Below, in pieces: positions 8,193-15,614 of a stretch of DNA of 38,328 nucleotides. The first letter of the stretch is position 1, and the number at the start of each line of letters is the position of its first letter. A model generated the notes under the pieces. It was not told where the DNA came from. It did no database searches and saw only the letters and a list, made by a program, of their open reading frames with translations. This DNA is from CAYTNY01 sp964439215 (GTDB lineage Bacteria; Oederibacteriota; PGYV01; CAYTNY01): assembly GCA_964439215.1 (NCBI GenBank), contig CAYTNY010000012.1, positions 1-38,328 on the forward strand. The letters run 5' to 3'. The translations under genes were made by a program, and so were the position numbers.

Positions 8193-11100
8193 CTATCTTA
8201 AAATAATTATTTCCCCTGCTTTGCGTGTTCTCTCCCCGTCATGGTCCCACGCTTCTATAAGATAATGATAGATCCCGTTCGCAGCGTCTTTCAGCGCCTC
8301 ATACAGCTGTATAACCTCTCCCTTTTTTATATTTTCATTTTCATAAGACCTTATAAGCCTGAATGACGAAGTGTATATTCTTACGGTTATCTTTCTGCAG
8401 TCTTTACTTGTGCTGTACTTAAGAATAAAAAGTCCGTGGGACGGATTAGGATAAACCAGGTTGTCATATATATAAAACCTTTCGCCAAAGAAATCCACGG
8501 GCGTATTTGTCGGCGTTATTTCGGGTGTGTTCGTCATTGTGGGGGTCGCTGTAGCGCTCGCATCAAAAGACGGCGTTTGCGTCAGCGTAATTGTCGGTGT
8601 TTCCGTAAAGGTCTCGTGTTCTGTCCGGGTTGCGCTCGGCGTTATCGTTGGCGTCTCTTCAGACACAGCTGTTTCTGTCAGAGAAGGCGAAGCCGTCTGT
8701 GTCCCGGTTGCGCTTTCCTGCGGTGTTTCCGCAGCGGTCACCGTAACGCTGTGTTCCGGAGTCCCGGTAATACTCTGTGTCACGCTCGGCGTTGCGGTCT
8801 GCGTTATTTCCTCTGTTAAAGCGGCGGTAAGCGTGGCGGTTTCGGAAAAAACAGGCGTCTGTGTCCGGGTCTGAGTAACCGTTTCAGATACGGTTGATGT
8901 CTGTGCAGCCGTGGGTGCTGCTGTCTGTGTTCCTGTCGGAGTAGCCGTGAAAGTCAAAGACCGGGTCTGCGTGGCGGTTTCTGTCAGGGTCAGAGTAACT
9001 GTCCGCGTTATGCTCGGCGTCGGCGATACAGTATGCGATTCACTCGCCGTAGGGCTTGCCGTATATGTCGGAGTTGCCGTGAATGTGTAATCAGGCGTCT
9101 TTGTTTCTGTTATTGAATGCGTAGGCGTTATCGTAAATGTGTCCCCGTAAGTAGGCGTCAGTGTTGCTGTTGATGTATCAGTGGGAAGCGGGGTAAATGT
9201 CGGAGCAAAAGCATCTATAAGCCTGATCCTGTTATTCGCGGCATCCGCTATGTATATTGTCTGTGTGGTAAAATCCATATAAGTCCCGTTTACGCTTCCG
9301 AATTTCGCGTCAAGCCCCACACCTTCCTTATATCCCGAAGTGGAATCCCCCGCAAGTGTTCCCACCGCGCCGCCGGAAAACAGTATAGCAAGCCTGACCA
9401 CCCTGTTACCCGTATCAGATATATAAAGACGGTTCACAACATCATCATACTGAACCGCAGCAGGCGCGTCATACAGCGAGGTTTTAAGGGTATCATCAAC
9501 ATACCCCGCCTGTGTATCCCCGGTTATTGTGTAAGTAAGATAAGGCGCGCTTTCCGAAGAACTGAGCCCTATTCTTCTTATTCTGTTGTTGGCTGTATCG
9601 CCTATTATAAGCACCTCAAATCTTTTATTATAAAGTATTCCTTTGGGATTGTTCCAGGCGGCATTTTCTCCGTCAGCTTCTTTTTCCGCGTATCCGGCAG
9701 TTCCGGCAATCCCCGATATATGCGTTGTGATACCTGTTTCCGGATCTATGGCGCGTATAACGTGATTCCTCGTATCAGCCACATAAATAATATTATTGTC
9801 TATATCCAGCGCTATCCCTTCGGGATTGTAAAAATTCGCGTCCGCAGCGGTCCCTTCCTGATAAAACGGAGGATGGCTCCCTCCCGCAACAAGCGACACT
9901 GAATTATCAGCAAGGTCAATAACCCGTATCCTGTTATTGAGCGTATCGCATACATAAAGTTTTTCCCTCACATAATCCAGCGCAAGCGCCCTCGGCGAAT
10001 TGAACAGCGCGGCATCGCCCGGTCCTTCGGCATATCCCAAATCACCCGTACCCGCAATCGTTGATACCATGCCGTTTTCATCTATCATACGTATTACATT
10101 ATTGCCCGTATCCGCCACATAGGCCCTTCCCGTAAATGTATTTACGGCAACATCACGCGGAGAGTTAAACATTGCGGCGGTCCTGGTATTTCCGTCCCCC
10201 CCATAGGCGCCGAAGCCCATATAAACCGAAGTTAAACTGTTGCTTTCAAGGTCAACTTTCCTTATTCTGTCATTTGTATGGTCCGCAACCAGCAGAGATC
10301 CTGAGGAAGGATCCGGAAAAATATTATACGGGTTATAAAACTCCGCATTGTCCCCTTCCCCTTCCGCATACCCCATGGCTGAACCTGCCACAAGAGCCGT
10401 TTCATATGTATTAAGGTTCACTTCCCGTATTCTATAATTTTTGGTGTCCGCCGTATATATAACATTTTTTGAGGCATCATATCTCAACCCGTAAATCCTG
10501 TTGAATTTCGCCGTTGAAGTGTTTCCTTCCTCATAACCTATGGTAGTCCCGGCAACGAGCGATGAGCCGGCTGTTGAAATATCAAACGCCCTTATCTTGA
10601 AATTATTTGAATCCGCAATATACAGCGTTCCGGATGTTTCATCAAGATCAATACCTCTGGGCAGATTAAACCGTATGGCGTCTCCTGTTCCCTCAACATA
10701 ATCTGCAGGCGATAATATATCCGCTGCTCCTGCCGCGGTGATAACTGTCCCTGCCGCAGGATCTATTTTTCTTATTTTATTATTAAAAGTATCAGAAACA
10801 TAAATATGATTGTTTGCGGAATCAAAAGCAATACCCCACGGTTCATTAAATCTTGCGTCCGTTACATTCCCGTCTGTTCCGCCTGAATATCCCGAACCCG
10901 CAACAAGATAGGTTTCTCCCGTATCAATATTTATACCGCGTATCCTGTTGTTTTTAGAATCAGCCGCATATATAATTCCGTTTGCTCTGTCCAGGGCAAG
11001 AGATGCAGGCTGGTTAAAAGATGCATTTGCGCCTATGCCCTCCGCATAGCCCGCTTCCCCGCTCCCCGCAAGGGTGGATATCACTCCTGTTGTACCGTCA

Positions 11101-11318
11101 ATTTTACGGATTATATGATTGTCCCCTTCCGCGATAAATATATCGCCGTTGTCAGGGTTCATGATCACATCCCGCGGCCCGTCAATAGTGGCATCCGGAA
11201 CAGTATTTCCGTCGCCCCAATAATTTCCGACACCCGCAAATAAAGAGGTCTCTCCAACTTCCGCAAAAACAGCAAACGGCAGTATTGCCGCAATTACTGT
11301 TATAATTATTTTTTTCAT
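8193..11318 (-). CDS. secreted NHL-repeat protein with Thr-rich stalk and C-terminal beta (sorting-like) domain
   Basis: A predicted exported or surface protein of 1041 residues. Residues 1-19 are a signal peptide (MKKIIITVIAAILPFAVFA). Residues about 22-705 are at least eleven NHL-type beta-propeller repeats built around phrases such as NIIYVADTRNHVIRAID and GYAEG, enough for about two propellers. Residues about 706-938 are a low-complexity Thr stalk (TPT/TET/TQT), which could be a site of O-glycosylation. The last 100 residues form a beta domain beginning YPNPSHG and ending GEIIILR, resembling FlgD-like or type IX-like C-terminal domains. Because IYHYLIEAWD lacks the usual terminal lysine-rich type IX signal, the export route is uncertain. 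The start has AAAGGTG upstream. It lies 45 bases behind ridA and may share that operon. Confidence 0.85.
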   Translation of the reverse strand: MKKIIITVIAAILPFAVFAEVGETSLFAGVGNYWGDGNTVPDATIDGPRDVIMNPDNGDIFIAEGDNHIIRKIDGTTGVISTLAGSGEAGYAEGIGANASFNQPASLALDRANGIIYAADSKNNRIRGINIDTGETYLVAGSGYSGGTDGNVTDARFNEPWGIAFDSANNHIYVSDTFNNKIRKIDPAAGTVITAAGAADILSPADYVEGTGDAIRFNLPRGIDLDETSGTLYIADSNNFKIRAFDISTAGSSLVAGTTIGYEEGNTSTAKFNRIYGLRYDASKNVIYTADTKNYRIREVNLNTYETALVAGSAMGYAEGEGDNAEFYNPYNIFPDPSSGSLLVADHTNDRIRKVDLESNSLTSVYMGFGAYGGDGNTRTAAMFNSPRDVAVNTFTGRAYVADTGNNVIRMIDENGMVSTIAGTGDLGYAEGPGDAALFNSPRALALDYVREKLYVCDTLNNRIRVIDLADNSVSLVAGGSHPPFYQEGTAADANFYNPEGIALDIDNNIIYVADTRNHVIRAIDPETGITTHISGIAGTAGYAEKEADGENAAWNNPKGILYNKRFEVLIIGDTANNRIRRIGLSSSESAPYLTYTITGDTQAGYVDDTLKTSLYDAPAAVQYDDVVNRLYISDTGNRVVRLAILFSGGAVGTLAGDSTSGYKEGVGLDAKFGSVNGTYMDFTTQTIYIADAANNRIRLIDAFAPTFTPLPTDTSTATLTPTYGDTFTITPTHSITETKTPDYTFTATPTYTASPTASESHTVSPTPSITRTVTLTLTETATQTRSLTFTATPTGTQTAAPTAAQTSTVSETVTQTRTQTPVFSETATLTAALTEEITQTATPSVTQSITGTPEHSVTVTAAETPQESATGTQTASPSLTETAVSEETPTITPSATRTEHETFTETPTITLTQTPSFDASATATPTMTNTPEITPTNTPVDFFGERFYIYDNLVYPNPSHGLFILKYSTSKDCRKITVRIYTSSFRLIRSYENENIKKGEVIQLYEALKDAANGIYHYLIEAWDHDGERTRKAGEIIILR
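8505..9195. repeat. low-complexity Thr-codon tract inside the NHL-repeat gene
   Basis: A degenerate short-period repeat of ACA/ACT/ACC/ACG-containing codons on the minus strand (read as GTC/TGT-rich on the plus strand). It encodes the T-x-T-x stalk. The period is near six bases but diverged, so it is not a recent tandem expansion. Confidence 0.7.
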
Positions 11319-11363
11319 AACACCTTTTCTTTCTATTCCGGCATAAATATCCGGTTTTGTCTT

Positions 11364-11741
11364 TTACAATTCCGCAACCGCGTCTATCTCTATATTAATA
11401 CTTTTAGGAAGATTGGATACTTCCACAACCGACCTTGCCGGAAAATCCCCCTTAAAAGTTTCTTCAAAAACATTATTCACAAATTTTATATCCTCAACAT
11501 TTTTAAGAAAAATCGTCATTTTAACCATGCGGTCCATGGAACTTCCCGCGGCCCTTAAAATTTCTTCAATATTTGAAAGGATTATTCTTGTCTCTTTATG
11601 TACGCCTTCGGCGTTTATTATCCCTGTCTGCATGTCAATAGGCAGCTGCCCGGAGACAAATACAAATCCCCCGCTTTTTACCGCCTGCGAATATGCGCCC
11701 GCGGGAGCCGGCGCTTTGTCTGTTGATATTTTTTCAGCCAT
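11364..11741 (-). CDS. ridA: RidA family reactive enamine/imine deaminase
   Basis: A trimeric cytosolic enzyme that hydrolyses reactive 2-aminoacrylate and related imines released by PLP enzymes. The 125 residues match the family throughout: APAPAGAYSQAV (11-22), FVFVSGQLPID, NIEEILRAAGSSMDRMVKMTIFLKN, the catalytic arginine in FPARSVVEV, and the closing IEIDAVAEL. AAGGAGG precedes the ATG. It lies 18 bases behind the BatD-like gene. Protection from 2-aminoacrylate would suit a genome with several PLP enzymes (SufS, GcvPA/PB in this window), but no specific partner is shown. Confidence 0.95.
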   Translation of the reverse strand: MAEKISTDKAPAPAGAYSQAVKSGGFVFVSGQLPIDMQTGIINAEGVHKETRIILSNIEEILRAAGSSMDRMVKMTIFLKNVEDIKFVNNVFEETFKGDFPARSVVEVSNLPKSINIEIDAVAEL

Positions 11742-11759
11742 TTTTCATTCCTCCTTTAT

Positions 11760-12722
11760 TCATATTTTTTTTATTATATCCTCTGCCTGTGAATACATGC
11801 CTTCTATTTCCCTGACTTTCGGTTTATGATCCGCGAATTTCACAATATCACATTCATGAAGAAAATCATTTATTATTGATATGTCTTCTGCGGCAGCGCC
11901 GGCTTTTTTCAGCGCGGATACTATTTCCCTTGTGGTGCTTTCTTCAAAACTTATTTTAAAACGCCGGCTGAGATAAAATCTTACAGCCTCGTACAGAGCG
12001 AAATAATAAAGTTTCACCTCGCCTTTATCCAGCCGCTTTTTCGCGTTTTCCAGTTTTTTCAGTGCTTCTTTTTTATAATCCAGAGGCGCGGAAACAACAT
12101 CGGCCCTGTTTTTTTTCCGGGAAATAAACCTGAATATTATTATCACTGCGGCAATTGCCGCAATCACCATAAGAGCATATAAAAGTATATCCCGCGGCCT
12201 GAGATCCAGGCTGAGTTTTATTTCCCTGAATTCGCTTCTTGAAGGCGGAGGTACTGCTGTTTCTGTGGGCGTAGGCTCTTTCCCCCTTTCTCTTGCTGTC
12301 TTTTTCGGGGCCGCTCCGCTGATAACCTTGATCGTAACAGGCTTTGTTTTTATACTTTCATAAGTGTCGGTTTCCGGGTTTAAAAAAGTAACCTCCGCGG
12401 GAGGTATTGTTATGTCTCCCCGTTCTACGGCGATCAGTTCATACTGCAGGTTCTGCGTGACCGAAGAATTATTATTTATTATATTAATACTGCTTGAAGA
12501 ATGGCTCCCTCCAACCCTGAACCCGTTAAATTCAGGCGGGCTGACCCTGGGCGAACTGGAAATACTGCCTTTTCTTGAAACACTTATGGTGTATTTAAGG
12601 CGCTCACCGAGTTTTACCTCCTGTTTATCTGTAGAAGCTTTTGCTATAACCGCGGTATCTGCCGCTGCTGCTGCCGCCGCAAACACGGCAATAAAAACAA
12701 GTGCTGTACAAATTCTTTTCAT
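11760..12722 (-). CDS. BatD-like membrane-anchored protein
   Basis: A protein of 320 residues with a signal sequence (MKRICTALVFIAVFAAAAAAA), a beta-sandwich BatD-type ectodomain containing VKLGERLKYTISVSRKG and FNGFRVGGSHSSSS, a Pro/Thr linker (about 140-160) and one membrane helix (about 182-202, ILLYALMVIAAIAAVIIIFRF). A cytosolic helical tail (215-320) resembles the C-terminal part of BatD (KEALKKLENAKKRLDKGE). BatD normally occurs with MoxR, BatA and BatB in the oxygen-tolerance/aerotolerance cluster. None are here, so a role in envelope stress is uncertain. I prefer the ATG at 12722, which has AGAGGGA five bases upstream. The ATG at 12737 overlaps the previous stop but lacks a ribosome site. 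Confidence 0.7.
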   Translation of the reverse strand: MKRICTALVFIAVFAAAAAAADTAVIAKASTDKQEVKLGERLKYTISVSRKGSISSSPRVSPPEFNGFRVGGSHSSSSINIINNNSSVTQNLQYELIAVERGDITIPPAEVTFLNPETDTYESIKTKPVTIKVISGAAPKKTARERGKEPTPTETAVPPPSRSEFREIKLSLDLRPRDILLYALMVIAAIAAVIIIFRFISRKKNRADVVSAPLDYKKEALKKLENAKKRLDKGEVKLYYFALYEAVRFYLSRRFKISFEESTTREIVSALKKAGAAAEDISIINDFLHECDIVKFADHKPKVREIEGMYSQAEDIIKKI

Positions 12723-12733
12723 TTTGTTCCCTC

Positions 12734-13876
12734 TCATTTAAATATATGCGACAAAAGCGGTTTCTTTACCGCTATAGCCCTTTCCCGGCACATTTCGTGA
12801 CAGCAAAAACATCTTATGCATTTATTATAATCACATTTTATTTTATGAACTTTTCTGCCTTTTTTTTCTTTTACAATATGCTGCAGCGCATTAACCGGAC
12901 AATGCGACACGCACGTTCCGCATCCCGTACATTTATTCTCAACAAACACCGGTTTTGCCGTGCCGTGGCCCCTGAAAAAATTTATCATTCCTCCAAACGC
13001 TGAAAATGCTCTTTCCGCGGGCGGCGGATCAAATTTCACTTTTAAATATTGCGGGTCATCACCGGTAATTATTATATCAGATTTTTTCTCCTTTAATACC
13101 TCTTTTATATATACTTCATTTGTATATACTTTTTCCGGATCAAGCCCCACTAACGGCGGGATGAATCTGTCAATGTCAAAACCATCCCTGCCCATTATAA
13201 CCATATTTGTCTTTATGGGTCTGCCGTCGCTCCCGGGGCCGTTGCCGTGCAGGCCCAGTATACCATCAACTATATTTATTACGGGTTTTTTCAGCCCGTA
13301 AATTTCCACAAGCATTTTCGCGAAATCATACCTGCTTCTCTCCGCTTTTGCGTGGTATTCTATTTTTCTTATTCCGGGTATTATTCCGTACATGTTTTTT
13401 ATGCACATTGTCATATACATAAGTGTATGTGTTTTTATTTTGGGAAGATTTATTATTTTATCAGCTTTCACGAATTCCGATGCCGCGGGATACTCGGCAT
13501 ACATCATGCGCCGGGCGGGTTTTATTGTCGTATCCGCTTTAAATTCCACTATTTCCGCTCCTTCCTCATCAGCGGCTTTTTTAGTGCCGTTTTTTGCGGC
13601 AGCGGACCTGTAGCTTCCGAAACCCGGTGAATCGCCTATAAGTATCCTGCCCGCAGCAGGCTTTATTACTCTTATAACGGCCCTTATAAACTCAGGATGG
13701 GTGATAATGCCCGTATCCGGCATAACTCCCAAAAGACAGTTTGGCTTCAGCAGGACAACATCGCCTTCTGAAATAAATTCCTCAATTCCCCCAAGCGCGT
13801 CAAATCCCTGCCTGATTGTATCCACAAGTCCGTTAATCTCATAACTTTCTGTTTTCTTTATAAATATTTCACTCAA
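12734..13876 (-). CDS. DUF362 domain protein with C-terminal 2x[4Fe-4S] ferredoxin module
   Basis: Residues 1-300 are the DUF362 domain (VVLLKPNCLLG, IGDSPGFGS, KIINLPKIKTHTLMYMTMCIKNMYG, NIVDGILGLHGNGPG), a conserved but functionally undefined fold found in many anaerobes. Residues about 313-370 carry two clusters of the form CxxCxxCxxxCP: CTGCGTCVSHCP and CIRCFCCHEMC. This suggests an electron-transfer role in the cytosol. The start codon is TTG at 13876, with GGGGGA six bases upstream, and no ATG fits near the conserved N-terminus. It is the first of a closely spaced set with the BatD-like and ridA genes. Confidence 0.88.
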   Translation of the reverse strand: MSEIFIKKTESYEINGLVDTIRQGFDALGGIEEFISEGDVVLLKPNCLLGVMPDTGIITHPEFIRAVIRVIKPAAGRILIGDSPGFGSYRSAAAKNGTKKAADEEGAEIVEFKADTTIKPARRMMYAEYPAASEFVKADKIINLPKIKTHTLMYMTMCIKNMYGIIPGIRKIEYHAKAERSRYDFAKMLVEIYGLKKPVINIVDGILGLHGNGPGSDGRPIKTNMVIMGRDGFDIDRFIPPLVGLDPEKVYTNEVYIKEVLKEKKSDIIITGDDPQYLKVKFDPPPAERAFSAFGGMINFFRGHGTAKPVFVENKCTGCGTCVSHCPVNALQHIVKEKKGRKVHKIKCDYNKCIRCFCCHEMCRERAIAVKKPLLSHIFK

Positions 13877-13920
13877 AGAAATCCCCCGGTATATCCTGTT
13901 TTTTTCAGTTCCGCACTCTG

Positions 13921-14250
13921 TCAGTCATGAACCTGGATCTGGTCCCTTATTCCCTCTATGATCCTTTCTGCTTCCTCTTTGTTTGACTTTTCATCCTTCC
14001 CTTCAACATTTACGGCCATTCTTGACCAGTATCCTATGGCATGGATCATAACCTGCGCTCTTTTTTCCTCAAATTCCTCATTTTTATAAGTATGTACAGG
14101 AAAGGCTTCCGGCCCGCCAAAAGAAAGTTCAACATTAAACCCTTCTTCCATGGCCCGTTTTATTTCTTTTGCCGGTTCTTTCGCGAACTTCAGCGGTTCG
14201 TTTATGGTCAGATAATAAAGGCTTCCTTTTATCACATCCGCATTTCCCAT
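13921..14250 (-). CDS. conserved-looking small protein, function unknown
   Basis: A cytosolic 109-residue acidic protein with no signal peptide or membrane helix. I do not recognise its family. It begins MGNADVIKGSLYYLTINEP, contains ELSFGGPEAFP and IGYWSRMAVNVEG, and has a charged helical C-terminus. A textbook AGGAGG lies upstream of the ATG, and a TTGAAT-17-TAAAAT promoter lies at 14277-14305, so it is almost certainly expressed as its own unit or as the head of the downstream DUF362 group. Confidence 0.75.
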   Translation of the reverse strand: MGNADVIKGSLYYLTINEPLKFAKEPAKEIKRAMEEGFNVELSFGGPEAFPVHTYKNEEFEEKRAQVMIHAIGYWSRMAVNVEGKDEKSNKEEAERIIEGIRDQIQVHD

Positions 14251-14276
14251 ATTGAAAACCTCCTGATTTTTTTAAC

Positions 14277-14305
14277 ATTTTATACTGTTTTAAAAGTTTA
14301 TTCAA
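14277..14305 (-). promoter_or_regulatory. sigma70-type promoter of the 109-residue protein gene
   Basis: On the minus strand TTGAAT (14300-14305) is followed after 17 bases by TAAAAT (14277-14282). Transcription would begin about 20 bases before the AGGAGG ribosome site. Confidence 0.65.
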
Positions 14306-14353
14306 GTTTTATCGGGAGAAATAAAGAATCTGAAAAGAGCTTTCGCGGCTGTA

Positions 14354-14575
14354 TCAGGGATAATCCTCGCCGCCGCTGCCGGGACAGCACCGCCTGATGC
14401 GCCCCAGCCCCATAAATACCCCTTTTAAAAAACCATACTTCTTTATTGCCAGTTCCGTGTATTCAGAACAGGTAGGCGTAAACAGGCATTCCATTCCTGT
14501 CTTTGAAGATATGTTCCTTTTGTACCAGTGTATTATTCTTATGGCTGCTTTTGACATAAAACTTTCTTTTTTCAT
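14354..14575 (-). CDS. yidD: membrane protein insertion efficiency factor YidD
   Basis: A 73-residue protein that assists YidC in membrane-protein insertion at the inner face of the membrane. It shows the family pattern almost completely: IRIIHWYKRNISSKTG (about 12-27), CLFTPTCSEYTELAIKKYG with the three-residue-spaced cysteines, and a C-terminal cysteine pair (RRCCPG). The ATG at 14575 has AAGG nine bases upstream. The internal ATG at 14557 is an alternative. In most bacteria yidD sits between rnpA and yidC, but neither is in this window, so the gene has been relocated. Confidence 0.93.
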   Translation of the reverse strand: MKKESFMSKAAIRIIHWYKRNISSKTGMECLFTPTCSEYTELAIKKYGFLKGVFMGLGRIRRCCPGSGGEDYP

Positions 14576-14623
14576 ATCATCGGACCTTTTTATTTTAAAT
14601 TTATGCCCGCCGGCAGAATAACT

Positions 14624-14842
14624 TTATTTTCTTTCCCTGCTTAATGTAATAACAGCGGCTTCTCTTACCCAGAACAGCATCATCCTGCGCTTTTCAATAA
14701 CCATAAAATCCATTTCCCAGTTTTCCGCCGCAAGCCTGTTCAATGTGGCTTCAACTTTTTCAACCGGGAGAGCCGCTGAACCCAGAAATACAGTCCCGCA
14801 TCCCCCTTCTGTTACAACTTCCACCTTGTACTCTTTTGCCAT
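14624..14842 (-). CDS. small conserved protein resembling DUF4177
   Basis: A 72-residue cytosolic protein with a short alpha/beta pattern (KEYKVEVVTEGGCGTVF, then a helix LPVEKVEATLNRLAAENWEMDFMVIEKRRMMLFW). The 'AAENWEM' step recalls DUF4177-type proteins, in which a helix ends in a conserved NxGWE-like motif, but the match is loose. AGGAGG is seven bases before the second ATG (14842) and only one base before the first (14848), so I choose the second. Confidence 0.6.
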   Translation of the reverse strand: MAKEYKVEVVTEGGCGTVFLGSAALPVEKVEATLNRLAAENWEMDFMVIEKRRMMLFWVREAAVITLSRERK

Positions 14843-14859
14843 TGCCATACCTCCTTTTT

Positions 14860-15249
14860 TTATTTATTGCTTTTAATTTCCTTAATAATATCTTTTTTGA
14901 TTCTGTTATTCGCCTCTCCGACAATATATTTATATTTTACCAGATCTCTCACCCACAGATATATATCAGCCGTAAAAAATACTATCCCGGGAAGAATAAA
15001 AACAGGGGATAAAACCAAACCCAAAACAATCATCACAAACGCCAGAAAACCGCAGGCAAAATGGATCAGCGCTTCTTTTTTGTTGTCAAGATACAGCTGA
15101 TGTACGCCGAACCCTCCGAAAATATATATCAGTACAGTAAATGTATCAGGATCTTTCATGCGTTTTTCAAACTCCCCGAAAAAAACCGCCCGCTGCCTGT
15201 CAGGCATTTTATTTATAATAATATCCACATTATTCTTTTCTGTATGCAT
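14860..15249 (-). CDS. TM2-domain-like membrane protein
   Basis: A 129-residue protein. The charged N-terminal part (1-40) precedes a pair of membrane helices (about 40-55 and 63-100) containing IFGGFGVHQLYLDNKKEA, which corresponds to the TM2-domain signature GxFGxHxFYLG. The C-terminal helix is basic (NRIKKDIIKEIKSNK). TM2 proteins are small membrane proteins of largely undefined function. GGGAGGGA lies upstream of the ATG at 15249. An upstream in-frame TTG at 15270 overlaps nothing and lacks a site. Confidence 0.75.
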   Translation of the reverse strand: MHTEKNNVDIIINKMPDRQRAVFFGEFEKRMKDPDTFTVLIYIFGGFGVHQLYLDNKKEALIHFACGFLAFVMIVLGLVLSPVFILPGIVFFTADIYLWVRDLVKYKYIVGEANNRIKKDIIKEIKSNK

Positions 15250-15466
15250 CCGTGTTCCCTCCCGGATCAATTTTACGAAACAATACGCCGTCTGCGGTAT
15301 TACCGCCCTGCGTTCCCATAATATATTTTAATTTAAACTTTTTGTTTATTTTCCAGGCATATTCCGCTTGTGCACCTTAACCGCCGGGTTTATTATACCC
15401 GCGGACATATTTTTTTCAATGAAATTTTCACGTTTTTCAGTATATCAACGCCAACACGCCGTCCGT

Positions 15467-15498
15467 ATCCTTTGAAGCTGCGCTGTTTTTCAAAGGAT
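15467..15498. repeat. perfect 10-bp inverted repeat, 12-base loop
   Basis: ATCCTTTGAA (15467-15476) and TTCAAAGGAT (15489-15498) are exact complements around GCTGCGCTGTTT. No T-run follows on either strand, so it is not a standard terminator. It could be an RNA hairpin, a protein site or part of a decayed repeat. Confidence 0.55.
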
Positions 15499-15544
15499 TA
15501 ACTGTCGCAGGCTAAAGCCGGCAGCTGTCCGGTTTAATGTATTG

Positions 15545-15592
15545 GCAGGGATAAAAACAGCATCGGATTCAACTGCCCTGCCGATGCTGTTT
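15545..15592 (-). terminator. intrinsic terminator of ygbA-copA
   Basis: Read on the minus strand, a 12-bp stem (15581-15592 with 15555-15566, AAACAGCATCGG / CCGATGCTGTTT, 14-base loop) continues into a T-run, starting 22 bases after the copA stop. A competing 7-bp pairing (15544-15550 with 15576-15582) overlaps the stem. Confidence 0.75.
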
Positions 15593-15614
15593 ATGCATCC
15601 GGACGGTGCTGTCT

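Larger units (their letters stand above)
15250..15614. other. non-coding interval with several inverted repeats
   Basis: About 365 bases without a gene. From left: a 13-base dyad GCGGTATTACCGC (15294-15306), an imperfect GC-rich hairpin (15381-15404) followed by a T-run on the plus strand, a perfect 10-bp inverted repeat (15467-15498), and the copA terminator (15545-15592). No convincing promoter for the TM2 gene was found. Confidence 0.5.

Noticed and set aside
8527..8874. Val-rich plus-strand frame opposite the NHL protein stalk
   Set aside because: The same mirror effect of a low-complexity coding tract on the other strand.
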